A DNA stretch of 11,628 nucleotides from an uncultured Methylococcaceae bacterium (GCA_903939355.1 CAJAHC010000267.1:1-11628); one strand, 5' to 3'; positions 1 to 7,185 are shown, counted from the first letter of the stretch. Translations and numbers: made by a program. Notes: generated by a model from the sequence alone, not told the origin.

Positions 1-73
1 CCCATTTACGCACAAGGTTAACTATAGCATTACGATCAAGCGGCTTTTTTTCATTTCCTGATTTGAATTTCAT
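1..73 (-). CDS. Possible N-terminal fragment of a gene running off the left edge
   Basis: An ATG at 73-71 on the minus strand opens a frame with no stop to the window edge, giving 24 residues that begin MKFKSGNEKK and end VNLVRKW. The product start is basic and hydrophilic, with no signal peptide. An in-frame TGA lies five codons upstream, so the ATG is the natural start if this is a gene. The upstream bases show only a weak Shine-Dalgarno-like GAG about 11 bases away. No family can be recognised from so short a piece, and an open frame of this length can occur by chance. Confidence 0.33.
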   Translation of the reverse strand, partial: MKFKSGNEKKPLDRNAIVNLVRKW

Positions 74-206
74 AAAGTTATTTACTCAATAGTATTTATT
101 TTTTATCTACTATATTTACCATGGGGCATCCAAATTCAAGATATACTGGAATCGCTTATGTTTAACATCCTCTAATATATATGCTTTGTTAACATGATAA
201 TTAATG

Positions 207-225
207 AAAAAAGCAATATGGCTTT
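207..225 (-). terminator. Weak intrinsic terminator downstream of the first secreted-protein gene
   Basis: Read on the minus strand, a 5-bp stem AAAGC/GCTTT encloses the loop CATATT, and the run of T continues for six bases (complement of A207-A212). It lies about 50 bases beyond the stop of the gene at 275-1282, in the right orientation to end that transcript. The stem is short. The sequence also lies within an imperfect direct repeat, GCTTTGTTAAC (183-193) and GCTTTGCTAAC (221-231). The rest of 74-274 is AT-rich with nothing else I can name. Confidence 0.4.
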
Positions 226-274
226 GCTAACTGTATTTGATGAACCGTTTGGTTATTTGTGTTTTTCAATACGT

Positions 275-1282
275 TTACTTAATAGAACTGCGTAAGTTTT
301 TAAGTAGTTTAGTGACTTCAGTTTGTGCTTGGTTATTGCCAATAAGCTGTTTTAGGCTGCTGCCAAACCCAGTTATTTGATCTGTAAACGTTCGATTTAA
401 ATAAAAAACAAGCGACCCTTTGTGATAGGGTAAACAGATAATAATCAACTGATTAGCGTTAAAAGAACGCCCAACATAAAATTGTCTAGCAAGAATTAAT
501 TCGCCAGCACTTTCAGAAAATGTTATTCGGTGAACGAGAATGGCCGTTGAATATCCTTGGACTTCACGATTATTCCAGAAAAATGCTTCTTGGACACCAA
601 CGGGTAAATTAACTGGATAATTCTGCCAGACGTTAAATAACTTAGAGAAATAATAGGCCAGAAATTTACTTTCAAGTGAGGCCATCTGAAGTTGTCGACT
701 AGGATTAGTTTGCTCCCCATTACCGCGATCATAGGGAGAAATACCCTGTAAGCCATTCTTTCGATAAGACTGCCAACGTTGCCATAAAAACTGCCTATAA
801 ACTTCAGATGCCACATTAGCTTGAGTTGTATTTATTGTCCGTAGTGTTTGAAATTCTTGTTTAGATAGGTTAAATCGAAATCCTGGTGTTGCCGACAGAA
901 AATCTTCTGCTTCAACACTTTCAGCCCGAAAACCAAAATCTTTAAACGTATCTAGCGTTGAATTTAATGAAATTACTCCTGCCGCATTAACGGCTTCATC
1001 AAGGGATTCCAAGTCTTCTCTTTTGATTAGATCAGCAACTTTAGAAGGTTCTGAAGGCATGTACATGCCAGCGCCAGTAGTTAATTCACTTTCAGTACTT
1101 TCTTTAAGATCAAAAAAAATAATTTTTCCGTGATCCAGATATACAAGTTCTTGTTGTTTAATACCAAACTGTTCAATCAGCTCTTGAGAATTCGGCATAT
1201 TTGAGGCAAAAGCACTAGAAATAATATTCAGTACCAAAATAATAACGAACGAACTTAACATTTTTGGTTTGTAAAAAAACAT
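275..1282 (-). CDS. Uncharacterised secreted protein
   Basis: I do not recognise the family. From ATG 1282 the product is 335 residues. It opens with a basic N-terminus (K5, K7), a hydrophobic stretch (about residues 9-22) and a signal peptidase I-type site ending SAFA near residue 26, so it should be exported, probably to the periplasm. The mature part is soluble, with alpha/beta-looking segments, a Trp/Tyr-rich stretch (FLWQRWQSYRK) and a basic C-terminus ending RSSIK; no catalytic motif stands out. The frame can be extended to TTG 1324, but that has no ribosome site and would bury the signal peptide. ATG 1291 is another option. I prefer 1282 because an AAAGG lies 10 bases upstream. It is the last of three minus-strand genes for exported proteins, though the gap to the next gene is wide enough for its own promoter. 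Confidence 0.75.
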   Translation of the reverse strand: MFFYKPKMLSSFVIILVLNIISSAFASNMPNSQELIEQFGIKQQELVYLDHGKIIFFDLKESTESELTTGAGMYMPSEPSKVADLIKREDLESLDEAVNAAGVISLNSTLDTFKDFGFRAESVEAEDFLSATPGFRFNLSKQEFQTLRTINTTQANVASEVYRQFLWQRWQSYRKNGLQGISPYDRGNGEQTNPSRQLQMASLESKFLAYYFSKLFNVWQNYPVNLPVGVQEAFFWNNREVQGYSTAILVHRITFSESAGELILARQFYVGRSFNANQLIIICLPYHKGSLVFYLNRTFTDQITGFGSSLKQLIGNNQAQTEVTKLLKNLRSSIK

Positions 1283-1373
1283 ATTCCTCATGCCTTTAGT
1301 TCGCTTGAAAAGGTCTTTATACAAAATGTATATAATAAATCATGTGTCGATTTATTAACTGCACTTGCTAAAA

Positions 1374-1417
1374 GGACACTAAGGTAGTGTCATAAAATAC
1401 AATAAAGGGTGGTGTCC
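1374..1417 (-). terminator. Hairpin with two alternative stems, possible terminator or attenuator
   Basis: On the minus strand, a perfect 6-bp stem GACACT/AGTGTC (plus-strand 1386-1391 and 1375-1380) with a 5-base loop is followed by CTTTT, which resembles a weak intrinsic terminator for the lipocalin-like gene upstream. A second stem, GGACAC/GTGTCC (1412-1417 with 1374-1379), uses the same 3' arm, so the two are mutually exclusive. The element lies about 85 bases before the start of the next gene down, so attenuation of that gene is also possible. The U-tract is short and the role is inferred from shape alone. Confidence 0.4.
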
Positions 1418-1485
1418 GGCTTATTTAAATACAAATCTATGTAATTTTGCTTAACGGAAGTAATGAGTCACGCACCCTATCATGT

Positions 1486-1875
1486 TTATTTTTTAGTCAT
1501 GAAAAAGTACAATGTTTGACATTTAAGCACCATTTTATTGTTTTCTTTCTCAATTGCTACACATGTTTCCATTTTTGAACGTCCAGGAGCTGCCTGCTTA
1601 AGCAATTTACCCTCTTCCATCGAATAATTAAGAGTAGCACGTAGCATGTCAACTCTAGCATGGGCATCAGACTCTTGAGAAACACCCTCAATGGTTCCAT
1701 CATTTTTAAAAGTCCAAGTACTGTTTAAGCTTCTTGACTTACTTCCGTCATTTTGAAGAGATTCCTTATCAATTTGCCAAGTACCCAGAAGATCTGCTTG
1801 CTTCAAAGGAACATCTGCAAGGGAGGCAAAGGAAGCAAGTAACAAAAAAGGAGCAAAAAATATAGTAGCGCGCAT
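1486..1875 (-). CDS. Small secreted lipocalin-like protein
   Basis: The product is 129 residues and begins with a clear signal peptide (MRATIFF, hydrophobic to about residue 18, AxA-type site SLA at 18-20), so it is predicted to be periplasmic or secreted. The mature part starts with a LLGTWQI stretch (29-35) and continues with a WTFKNDGTIEG-type strand and turn (54-64). This pattern is seen in small lipocalin-like beta-barrel domains that open with a G-x-W motif. Cys105 and Cys119 flank the last strands and could form a disulfide. The start at 1875 is chosen because AAGG lies 8 bases upstream and it begins the signal peptide. A GTG at 1920 would add 15 residues ahead of it. The ligand is unknown, and the family assignment rests on short motifs. 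Confidence 0.72.
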   Translation of the reverse strand: MRATIFFAPFLLLASFASLADVPLKQADLLGTWQIDKESLQNDGSKSRSLNSTWTFKNDGTIEGVSQESDAHARVDMLRATLNYSMEEGKLLKQAAPGRSKMETCVAIEKENNKMVLKCQTLYFFMTKK

Positions 1876-1997
1876 AACAAAAACCTTATTAGTTGTATTG
1901 ATGAAATGGCATTGTAACACCGGAACTCACTTAATAGATATTTCCAAGTGATGAATGACAACTGCTAGGATTTTAAGTGTGGAAGCGAAGCAAATAT

Positions 1998-3776
1998 TTA
2001 TGGCGTTGGTCTGCGTAATTCGTGAAACCAAAGTCTGTAATGCTCCATTTTGGCATGTTGTTCTTCTGGGGCATGGCGTCGGCAAGTCGAATATTCGTTT
2101 GTGCCTAGCTTTGCACCCCAACGTATTTCTACACAATCATTGGGATTATATGCCATTTCGTAAGCCGATTTCCGCGCCAAAACTTCAGCTATGGATAGCG
2201 CCCATTGGCTTCCATCGCTGCGTGTGTAATAGATCTTACGTTCCTGACTGAGGCTTGCATGATACTGTTCAATTTCTTCTTGTACTTGTTCAGGTCTACT
2301 TCCCCTCATCACGAACAAATCAGGGTGCTGCGCAATTTGCTTGGGGAAACTGTTAACTATATTAATAGCGATCATAAGCCTCATATCACGTGAGGGTGTA
2401 GCGTAATCTTCCCAAAGGCCAAGCGTCTGAAATATCGCCGAGCCACTTGGCATAGCAATAACGTTGCCAGGCGTATTTTTAATATATGCTTCTCCAACTT
2501 GTACGGATGCTACACGAGCTTCGATTTGCTCCAGCAAAGCTTCCAAAGTGGCTTTATATGCCTGTTTCGGATCAAGACCACTGGGATTAATGAGCCTAAA
2601 CAGTTTTGCATAAAAATCATCTGGGGAAAGTTGATCCTGTTCCAAAGAAAAAGAGGCAAAGGCAGAGTTTTCTATCAGTTGGTCATTGGAGAGTAAACGT
2701 AAACCACTTGATGAGGTTTCAACTACAGGACGGAAAGCCTTAAATCCGGGCCCAGCATTAGCGCTGTTAGCGAACAAAAAAGTGCCTTCCCAAAAGCGTT
2801 TACGGGTAATCGAGTTATCTGGCTGGGCATCAACTGCCAACAACTTACCCGGATGATCAACTGTCTGAGGCACCCAATCAACAAGCACTAATACATGACC
2901 ATAAGGATCTGCATAGACCGTCCCAGGCCATAGTGTCTCTCGACTGAGGGGAATGGGATAAAAATCCGTAGCTTCGTCCTCAAGTGCGGTACGCGCAGAA
3001 CCCGAATGAATTATATTTACTATTTGCTCGTTAATGAACCTAAAACTAGTTTGAGAACTAATTCCTTTGGTAAACTCACTGTGAATATTGGCACTACCAC
3101 AGTGCGGTGAAGTAGTGGCTGAACCCCGTCCGCAAGCACGAAAAGCAATGGGTAAACCCATCTTCCAGGAAAAATAAGCTCGCAAGGTATAAGGCAAATC
3201 AGCACAATCAGGCGTTAATGCTAATAAATTATCTTCATTGTGACCAAGATAGTTGTACAAAAAATTTTTCTCATTATTCCGCATTACCGGCTCTAAAGAA
3301 GAGAAACTAAGTTTTTGCTCAAATGGCGCACTAAATAACGCGTTAATCCATGCAGCGTAAAAAGCTTCTGTAGCAAGCCCCCAAGTTTCAGCCGATTCCC
3401 GAATGCTTGACCCTCCAATGATAAGCGAATGACAAGCTGTAAATTGGGCATCTCGACCAGCAAGCACACTATAATCTCCCTTTTGGAGTCCGTCCAATGT
3501 CGCGATTAAGCTCCAGGGTGGGCCACCTCGATGGTGAAATTTCAAAGGGTTACGCTGACCTTGCTTATCCATTATGGTTAGTTCCGACAAAGGACCATCT
3601 GTGGATACAGCCATTATTTTAAGCTGTTCATTGGCTTTAGGATTAAAGGGTGAGATCCAAATATGTGTCTAGCCGCTTTCTTTACAGGGATGAGTTTGTG
3701 CTATTGCAAACGAGGTACTCGCCGCTATTAACCAGCAAGTAAAAATAAAATGAAATAATCTGACTTGGACTGTCAT
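1998..3776 (-). pseudogene. NlpC/P60-like secreted cysteine-peptidase-type protein interrupted by an amber codon
   Basis: The full frame is 593 codons. ATG 3776 begins a signal peptide (MTVQVRLF, then a hydrophobic core, ending about AIA at residues 24-26), followed by QTHPCKESG. Codon 36 is then TAG (3671-3669), and the same frame continues THIWISPFNP for 557 more codons without another lesion. The domain contains PDCADLPYTLRAYFSWK, with the Cys at codon 191 of the full frame, and later YADPYGHVLVLVDW, with the His at codon 294 and an Asp in AVDAQPD after that. This order resembles the Cys-His-polar arrangement of NlpC/P60-type enzymes, which cleave or modify cell-wall peptides; the substrate is not known. 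Without read-through, translation could restart only at ATG 3614, which has no Shine-Dalgarno sequence and would give a 538-residue product lacking export. It may be a recent nonsense mutation, an assembly error, or a read-through stop. The intact remainder argues that any inactivation is recent. Confidence 0.72.
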
Positions 3777-3801
3777 GTCTACTCGATCAATAACAATAAT
3801 T

Positions 3802-3837
3802 CTGAATCTGTTGCCAAGAACCAAGAAATAGATTCAG
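3802..3837. repeat. 8-bp inverted repeat around a tandem heptamer in the divergent intergenic region
   Basis: CTGAATCT at 3802-3809 and AGATTCAG at 3830-3837 form a perfect 8-bp inverted repeat. Between them CCAAGAA occurs twice in tandem (3814-3827). The element lies 26 bases before the start of the interrupted secreted-protein gene and 86 bases before the DUF1993 gene. It could be a regulator-binding site or, on the minus strand, a hairpin in the 5' leader of the secreted-protein gene. No known operator consensus is recognised. Confidence 0.5.
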
Positions 3838-3863
3838 CCCCTATCAAGTAGATACCGAATGCA

Positions 3864-3890
3864 TTGAAATACTTAATCATAATGTATGAT
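3864..3890 (+). promoter_or_regulatory. Possible sigma-70-type promoter for the DUF1993 gene
   Basis: TTGAAA (3864-3869) and TATGAT (3885-3890) resemble -35 and -10 hexamers, and the distance to the gene start allows a leader of about 25 bases. The 15-base spacer is shorter than the usual 16-18, which lowers confidence. ATCAT and ATGAT arms overlap the -10 and could be part of an operator. Confidence 0.3.
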
Positions 3891-3922
3891 AACAACTGTA
3901 ACCAATTAACCAAGAGAAATCC

Positions 3923-4432
3923 ATGACTAATTATATGTATACGACCTCCGTACCTGTCTTTAAACAGCTATTAAATAGCCTAAGTAACATCTTGACCAAA
4001 GCAGAAAGACTTTGCATCGAAAAAAAAATTGAACCAAAAGCTTTACTGGATGCACGATTGTTTCCTGATATGTTTCCCTTGTTCCGGCAAGTGCAAATTG
4101 CCACCGATTTTGCGACGAGTGTATCGGCAAGGCTGGCAGAGGTTGATGTCCCAACGAATGAAAATAATGAACAAACTTTTAGCGAATTACAGGAACGTAT
4201 CACCCGTGCCCTGTCATTTCTCGAAAGTCTATCTTCAAAACAATTTGAAGGCAGTGAATCACATGAAATTGTATTACGTCCAGGCACTCCAAAAGAAAAA
4301 AAACTGATTGGGCATACTTACCTAGCAAACTACGGATTACCACAGTTTTTCTTTCATGTAACAACAGCTTATGCCATTTTACGTCACAATGGCCTTGACG
4401 TTGGTAAAGGTGATTTTATGGGTATTTATTAA
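3923..4432 (+). CDS. DUF1993 family protein
   Basis: The product is 169 residues, full length for the DUF1993 family, whose members are predicted cytosolic helical proteins distantly like DinB/YfiT four-helix bundles; their biochemical role is not established. Typical family segments are visible: LLDARLFPDMFPLFRQVQIA (41-60), a central helix with TFSELQERI, and the C-terminal block TYLANYGLPQFFFHVTTAY (132-150) followed by ILRHNGLDVGKGDFMG. His145 and His155 fall where DinB-like proteins often place metal ligands, but a metal site is inference. No signal peptide or membrane segment is seen. The start has AAGAGAA upstream at good spacing. It diverges from the interrupted secreted-protein gene and appears to be a single-gene unit. 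Confidence 0.88.
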   Translation: MTNYMYTTSVPVFKQLLNSLSNILTKAERLCIEKKIEPKALLDARLFPDMFPLFRQVQIATDFATSVSARLAEVDVPTNENNEQTFSELQERITRALSFLESLSSKQFEGSESHEIVLRPGTPKEKKLIGHTYLANYGLPQFFFHVTTAYAILRHNGLDVGKGDFMGIY

Positions 4433-4737
4433 GCGGGCTGTATGACCATATAATAATGGCTACAATTCCGTTGCGTTGAAATCGTCACACAAAACCGCTA
4501 CTAACTTAGTAAGAATGGGAACGTACAACTTCAGCAAAATCATCTGAATTGGGCAGTTAAGATGGTTTAGATAACTCTTTGATAAACGATTTTAATTAAT
4601 GCTATGTTATTGTTTGCTAAAGAGAGTCGCAATACTCCACTTTGTAATCATAAACTATAGATTTTTGACTTGACATTATCATCTAACAAATATCATTTTA
4701 GCAGGACAGAGCATTAGCCCCGCCCTGCTAAAAAATT
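4433..4737. other. Non-coding gap between the DUF1993 gene and the pilin gene
   Basis: These 305 bases lie between two convergent genes and hold no convincing gene. Visible elements are a 13-base palindrome TACTAACTTAGTA (4499-4511), a direct repeat of TATCAT (4677-4682 and 4691-4696), and the hairpin next to the pilin stop. A perfect TTGACA (4670-4675) lies 15 bases before the second TATCAT. It would fire antisense into the pilin gene and is unproven. I see no canonical terminator for the DUF1993 transcript. Confidence 0.5.
4696..4733 (-). terminator. Hairpin immediately downstream of the pilin gene
   Basis: TTTTAGCAGG (4696-4705) and CCTGCTAAAA (4724-4733) are a perfect 10-bp inverted repeat with an 18-base loop, starting five bases beyond the pilin stop. 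It is well placed to stop the pilin transcript or protect its 3' end. It is not canonical, because the U-rich side of the stem is the 5' arm and no U-tract follows on the minus strand. A role in mRNA stability is as likely as termination. Confidence 0.5.
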
Positions 4738-5190
4738 TTAAACTCCAGTTTTTGATTTAGTACAACCAGTGCCAGAAGTAACTCCTGCCCATGAAATTTT
4801 GGTAGGGTCGGCGACACTGGGTGTCCAGGTTACAACACATGTTCCTACTGCACTCGTCCCTGTCACCACAATAGCTGCAGTCGTACCAGTGATTGCTACA
4901 GAAGCCAGACTGTCGCTTGCTGCCGGCAGTGATGCTAATCCTGCTTGTGCTGTTAATTTAGCCAAAGTATCACAAGCCGTTAAATCAGCAGCATTGTTTT
5001 GAGCGCATTCAGCAATTGCCATTTTAACTGGCGCTATAATTATATTGTTTTCAGCCCATTTTGCTCTAGTAATGTAATCCTGATAAGCCGGTATCGCAAT
5101 CGCTGCCAAGATTCCAATAATCGCAACCACGATCATTAATTCAATCAAGGTAAAACCTTGTTGTACTTTTTTTATTGATAAGGTATTCAT
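4738..5190 (-). CDS. pilA: Type IV major pilin (PilA-like)
   Basis: This 150-residue prepilin has a 12-residue basic leader ([12 protein letters not shown]) cut by prepilin peptidase before Phe13. Mature Glu5 (residue 17) and the [20 protein letters not shown] helix, which forms the filament core and inner-membrane anchor, follow, then [10 protein letters not shown], so it belongs to the type IVa class. The mature protein is 138 residues, usual for a major pilin subunit. The C-terminal Cys118 and Cys143 fit the disulfide loop of Pseudomonas/Neisseria-type pilins. Cys62 and Cys73 make a second possible pair on the globular head. AAGAGGA (5204-5198) lies 7 bases upstream of the start and is a strong ribosome site, fitting high expression. 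No assembly genes are adjacent, as is common for pilA. It diverges from a diguanylate cyclase gene, suggesting but not proving c-di-GMP control of piliation. Confidence 0.93.
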   Translation of the reverse strand: MNTLSIKKVQQGFTLIELMIVVAIIGILAAIAIPAYQDYITRAKWAENNIIIAPVKMAIAECAQNNAADLTACDTLAKLTAQAGLASLPAASDSLASVAITGTTAAIVVTGTSAVGTCVVTWTPSVADPTKISWAGVTSGTGCTKSKTGV

Positions 5191-5216
5191 CAGTAATTCC
5201 TCTTTTAATTAAAAAA

Positions 5217-5246
5217 ATTGTAAAAACATCAAGTTAGTCTTGTCGG
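5217..5246 (-). promoter_or_regulatory. Possible promoter of the pilin gene
   Basis: On the minus strand CCGACA (complement of 5241-5246) lies 18 bases upstream of TACAAT (complement of 5217-5222), similar to a weak -35 and a good -10. The leader would be about 20 bases and would include the strong ribosome site. Many pilA genes use sigma-54 with PilR; I found no clear GG-N10-GC element here, so dependence on sigma-54 is not supported by eye. Confidence 0.3.
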
Positions 5247-5271
5247 CCCATACTTTTCTTAGTTGAAAGCC

Positions 5272-5421
5272 TTTACTTGATTTACTTGGAACCTACCACA
5301 ACTAAATAAAACCGTAGGTTATGATGTTGAAAAATTTGAAACAAGTATAAAAAAAACAAGACACTAATACAACCATAAGACTAGTTAAAATACTCAGCTG
5401 ATATTTATACCATACTTGTTT
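5272..5421. repeat. Cluster of TACTTG repeats and two inverted repeats in the pilin-cyclase spacer
   Basis: The 365-base spacer 5191-5555 holds no gene, but this part is repeat-rich. TTTACTTGA and TTTACTTGG are in tandem at 5272-5289. AACCTAC (5290-5296) and GTAGGTT (5314-5320) form a 7-bp inverted repeat. AAACAAGTAT (5339-5348) and ATACTTGTTT (5412-5421) form a perfect 10-bp inverted repeat. The core TACTTG or its complement therefore occurs four times in about 150 bases, between two divergent genes. It may be a multi-site operator; no known regulator consensus is recognised. Confidence 0.5.
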
Positions 5422-5555
5422 TATCAAAGTCTAAACAAACTTTTTTATCGCAAACAGTCAGAACAATAATAGTCTAAATATGAGAGTGCGGTGCTAAACT
5501 CCGTTATCAGCATACCAATTACCTTTTTAACCCTGTACCTGAGCAGTCACTAACG

Positions 5556-6461
5556 ATGATGAATCTGAATAAAAAACAAACCACCCTGCTATTAGTAGAT
5601 GATTCACCAACTGATCTGGCCGCTTTATGCTGTGCTCTAAAAGATTATCATTTACTGACTGCAACAAATGTTTTGGATGCTTTGAATATTGCGATCCTCC
5701 AGCAACCCGATTTAATTCTGTTGGCTATTAATCTACCGGGAATGGATGGTTATGAAATATGCAGACAACTTAAAAAGCATATAAGTATCCAACTTATCCC
5801 TGTTATTTTTATTACCCACCTAACTGATGAAGAGAGTGAAACAAAAGGATTTTCTGTAGGCGCGGTGGACTTTATATCAAAGCCCATACGCCCTGCTATT
5901 ATTCAGGCACGAGTTGCCGTTCAATTACATTTTAAAACCATCCACGACCAACTAGCACTTACTGCCCATACCGATGCCTTAACAGGAATCCCCAATCGAC
6001 GACATTTTGAAGCCGTTATGCAAAATGAATGGAGTCATGCACTTCGATATCGTAAACCATTAAGCCTACTCATCGCAGATGTTGATTACTTTAAACAATT
6101 CAATGATTACTATGGACATGCTGCTGGTGATGAATGCCTCATAGCAATCGCCAATACATTAAATAGTACGCTCCGACGTGCTACCGACATGGTAGCGCGA
6201 ATAGGTGGAGAAGAATTTGTCTGTCTGTTACCAGAAGTCTCTAAAAAAAATGCCGTTATTTTAGGTGAACGTATATTAACCAATGTCCGAGACTTGGCTA
6301 TTGCCCACGCTGGTTCCTCAATAGCGAACCATGTCACTATCAGCTTAGGTTTGGCAGTACTTGATGTAAACCACCACAGTTCTTGGCAAGCCTTACTTAG
6401 CCAAGCAGATCAAGCACTTTATAGAGCTAAATTTGAAGGGCGCAATCGTTTGATTGGATGA
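5556..6461 (+). CDS. Receiver-GGDEF diguanylate cyclase with a degenerate receiver domain
   Basis: This 301-residue PleD/WspR-like protein has an N-terminal receiver (about 9-130) and a C-terminal GGDEF domain (about 135-300) that joins two GTP into c-di-GMP. The cyclase looks active: DALTGIPNRR (140-149), the metal Asp in ADVDYFK (Asp175), and the signature GGEEF (217-221), with an intact RxxD inhibitory site (208-211) five residues before it. The receiver keeps the acidic pair Asp15-Asp16, Thr87 and Lys109. The strand that should read LLDINLPGMDG reads LLAINLPGMDG, so Ala57 replaces the phosphorylated Asp (codon GCT). Classical phosphorylation is therefore not expected, and the receiver may instead act by dimerisation or constitutively. 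No membrane segment is seen, so it is cytosolic. The start has no good Shine-Dalgarno sequence; a second ATG follows directly. It is divergent from pilA. Confidence 0.93.
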   Translation: MMNLNKKQTTLLLVDDSPTDLAALCCALKDYHLLTATNVLDALNIAILQQPDLILLAINLPGMDGYEICRQLKKHISIQLIPVIFITHLTDEESETKGFSVGAVDFISKPIRPAIIQARVAVQLHFKTIHDQLALTAHTDALTGIPNRRHFEAVMQNEWSHALRYRKPLSLLIADVDYFKQFNDYYGHAAGDECLIAIANTLNSTLRRATDMVARIGGEEFVCLLPEVSKKNAVILGERILTNVRDLAIAHAGSSIANHVTISLGLAVLDVNHHSSWQALLSQADQALYRAKFEGRNRLIG

Positions 6462-6511
6462 TCATAGCTTCCATTTAGAAAGTTAATTCCAAATTATCAC
6501 AGAGTGAACCA

Positions 6512-7156
6512 TTACTTTTCTGCAAGTAATTGCTCAATGCTAACAAATACATTTGTAAACATAGCCTTTGTCAGGCGTTTTGTTTGCACGTTATAGCGAC
6601 TGGTATGATAGGAATCTACCAATGTATTTCCATTGGGTAACTTATGCTGTGCGTTATGAGCAAAGACAGCGCTACTTTGCTTAAGCTTGTAGGCTTTCAA
6701 AACCGCCTGATGAGCGACCGTGCCTAAAGCTAAAATAACTGATTGCTCTGGCAAAGCTTGTAACTCTGCCGCCAAATAATGATTGCACTGATCAATTTCG
6801 GTAGCCGTTGGTTTATTTTGAGGAGGTAAACATTTTACGGCATTGGTTATGCGAGAATTTATAAGTTTAAGTCCATCTGTTAAGGATTCAGACTTTGGTT
6901 GATTGCTATAACCAAACTCATAAAGCGCCTCATACAATAGCAAACCCGCAAAATCCTGAGTAAAAGGTCTGCCTGTTGCATTGGCGCCATGCATCCCGGG
7001 AGCCAAACCGACAATTAATAAATGTGGGCTTTTTGCACCAAAGGGGGCAACTGGTTTGGCATGATAATTAGGATTAGTTTGTTTAACCTTACACAAAAAG
7101 TCAGCCAACCTCTTACACTGCCGGCAATCCTGATCAAATATTTCTTTTGAATACAT
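6512..7156 (-). CDS. Uracil-DNA glycosylase, family 5-like (UdgB type)
   Basis: The 214-residue product fits the iron-sulfur uracil-DNA glycosylases that remove uracil or related deaminated bases in base-excision repair. Visible motifs are GLAPGMHGANATGRPF (50-65), which matches the family 5 active-site loop G-L-A-P-x-x-H-G-x-N-x-T-G-R, and SYHTSRYNVQTKRLT (182-196), which matches the family 5 H-x-S-x-x-N-x-x-T-x-R-L loop with His184. Four cysteines (Cys11, Cys14, Cys109, Cys124) are placed to hold a 4Fe-4S cluster. Length is usual for the family. It lacks a signal peptide and is cytosolic. The gene starts 29 bases after regA on the same strand, so it is probably the third gene of the regB-regA transcript, although a functional link is not established. 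The start lacks a strong ribosome site. Confidence 0.88.
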   Translation of the reverse strand: MYSKEIFDQDCRQCKRLADFLCKVKQTNPNYHAKPVAPFGAKSPHLLIVGLAPGMHGANATGRPFTQDFAGLLLYEALYEFGYSNQPKSESLTDGLKLINSRITNAVKCLPPQNKPTATEIDQCNHYLAAELQALPEQSVILALGTVAHQAVLKAYKLKQSSAVFAHNAQHKLPNGNTLVDSYHTSRYNVQTKRLTKAMFTNVFVSIEQLLAEK

Positions 7157-7185
7157 GGGGATATAATCTTTAGTGAATACAACAA

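Noticed and set aside
1955..2251. 98-residue plus-strand frame antisense to the end of the NlpC/P60-like gene
   Set aside because: It lies almost entirely opposite a strong coding frame, has no ribosome site or recognisable domain, and reads as a shadow frame.
3931..4287. 118-residue minus-strand frame inside the DUF1993 gene
   Set aside because: The plus-strand product matches a known family end to end; the antisense frame has no features of its own.
4670..4696. TTGACA followed by TATCAT as a plus-strand promoter antisense to pilA
   Set aside because: The 15-base spacer is too short for confidence and no plus-strand transcript is otherwise suggested.
4769..5002. 77-residue plus-strand frame opposite the pilin gene
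   Set aside because: It mirrors the Ala/Thr/Val-rich pilin coding sequence and has no independent support.
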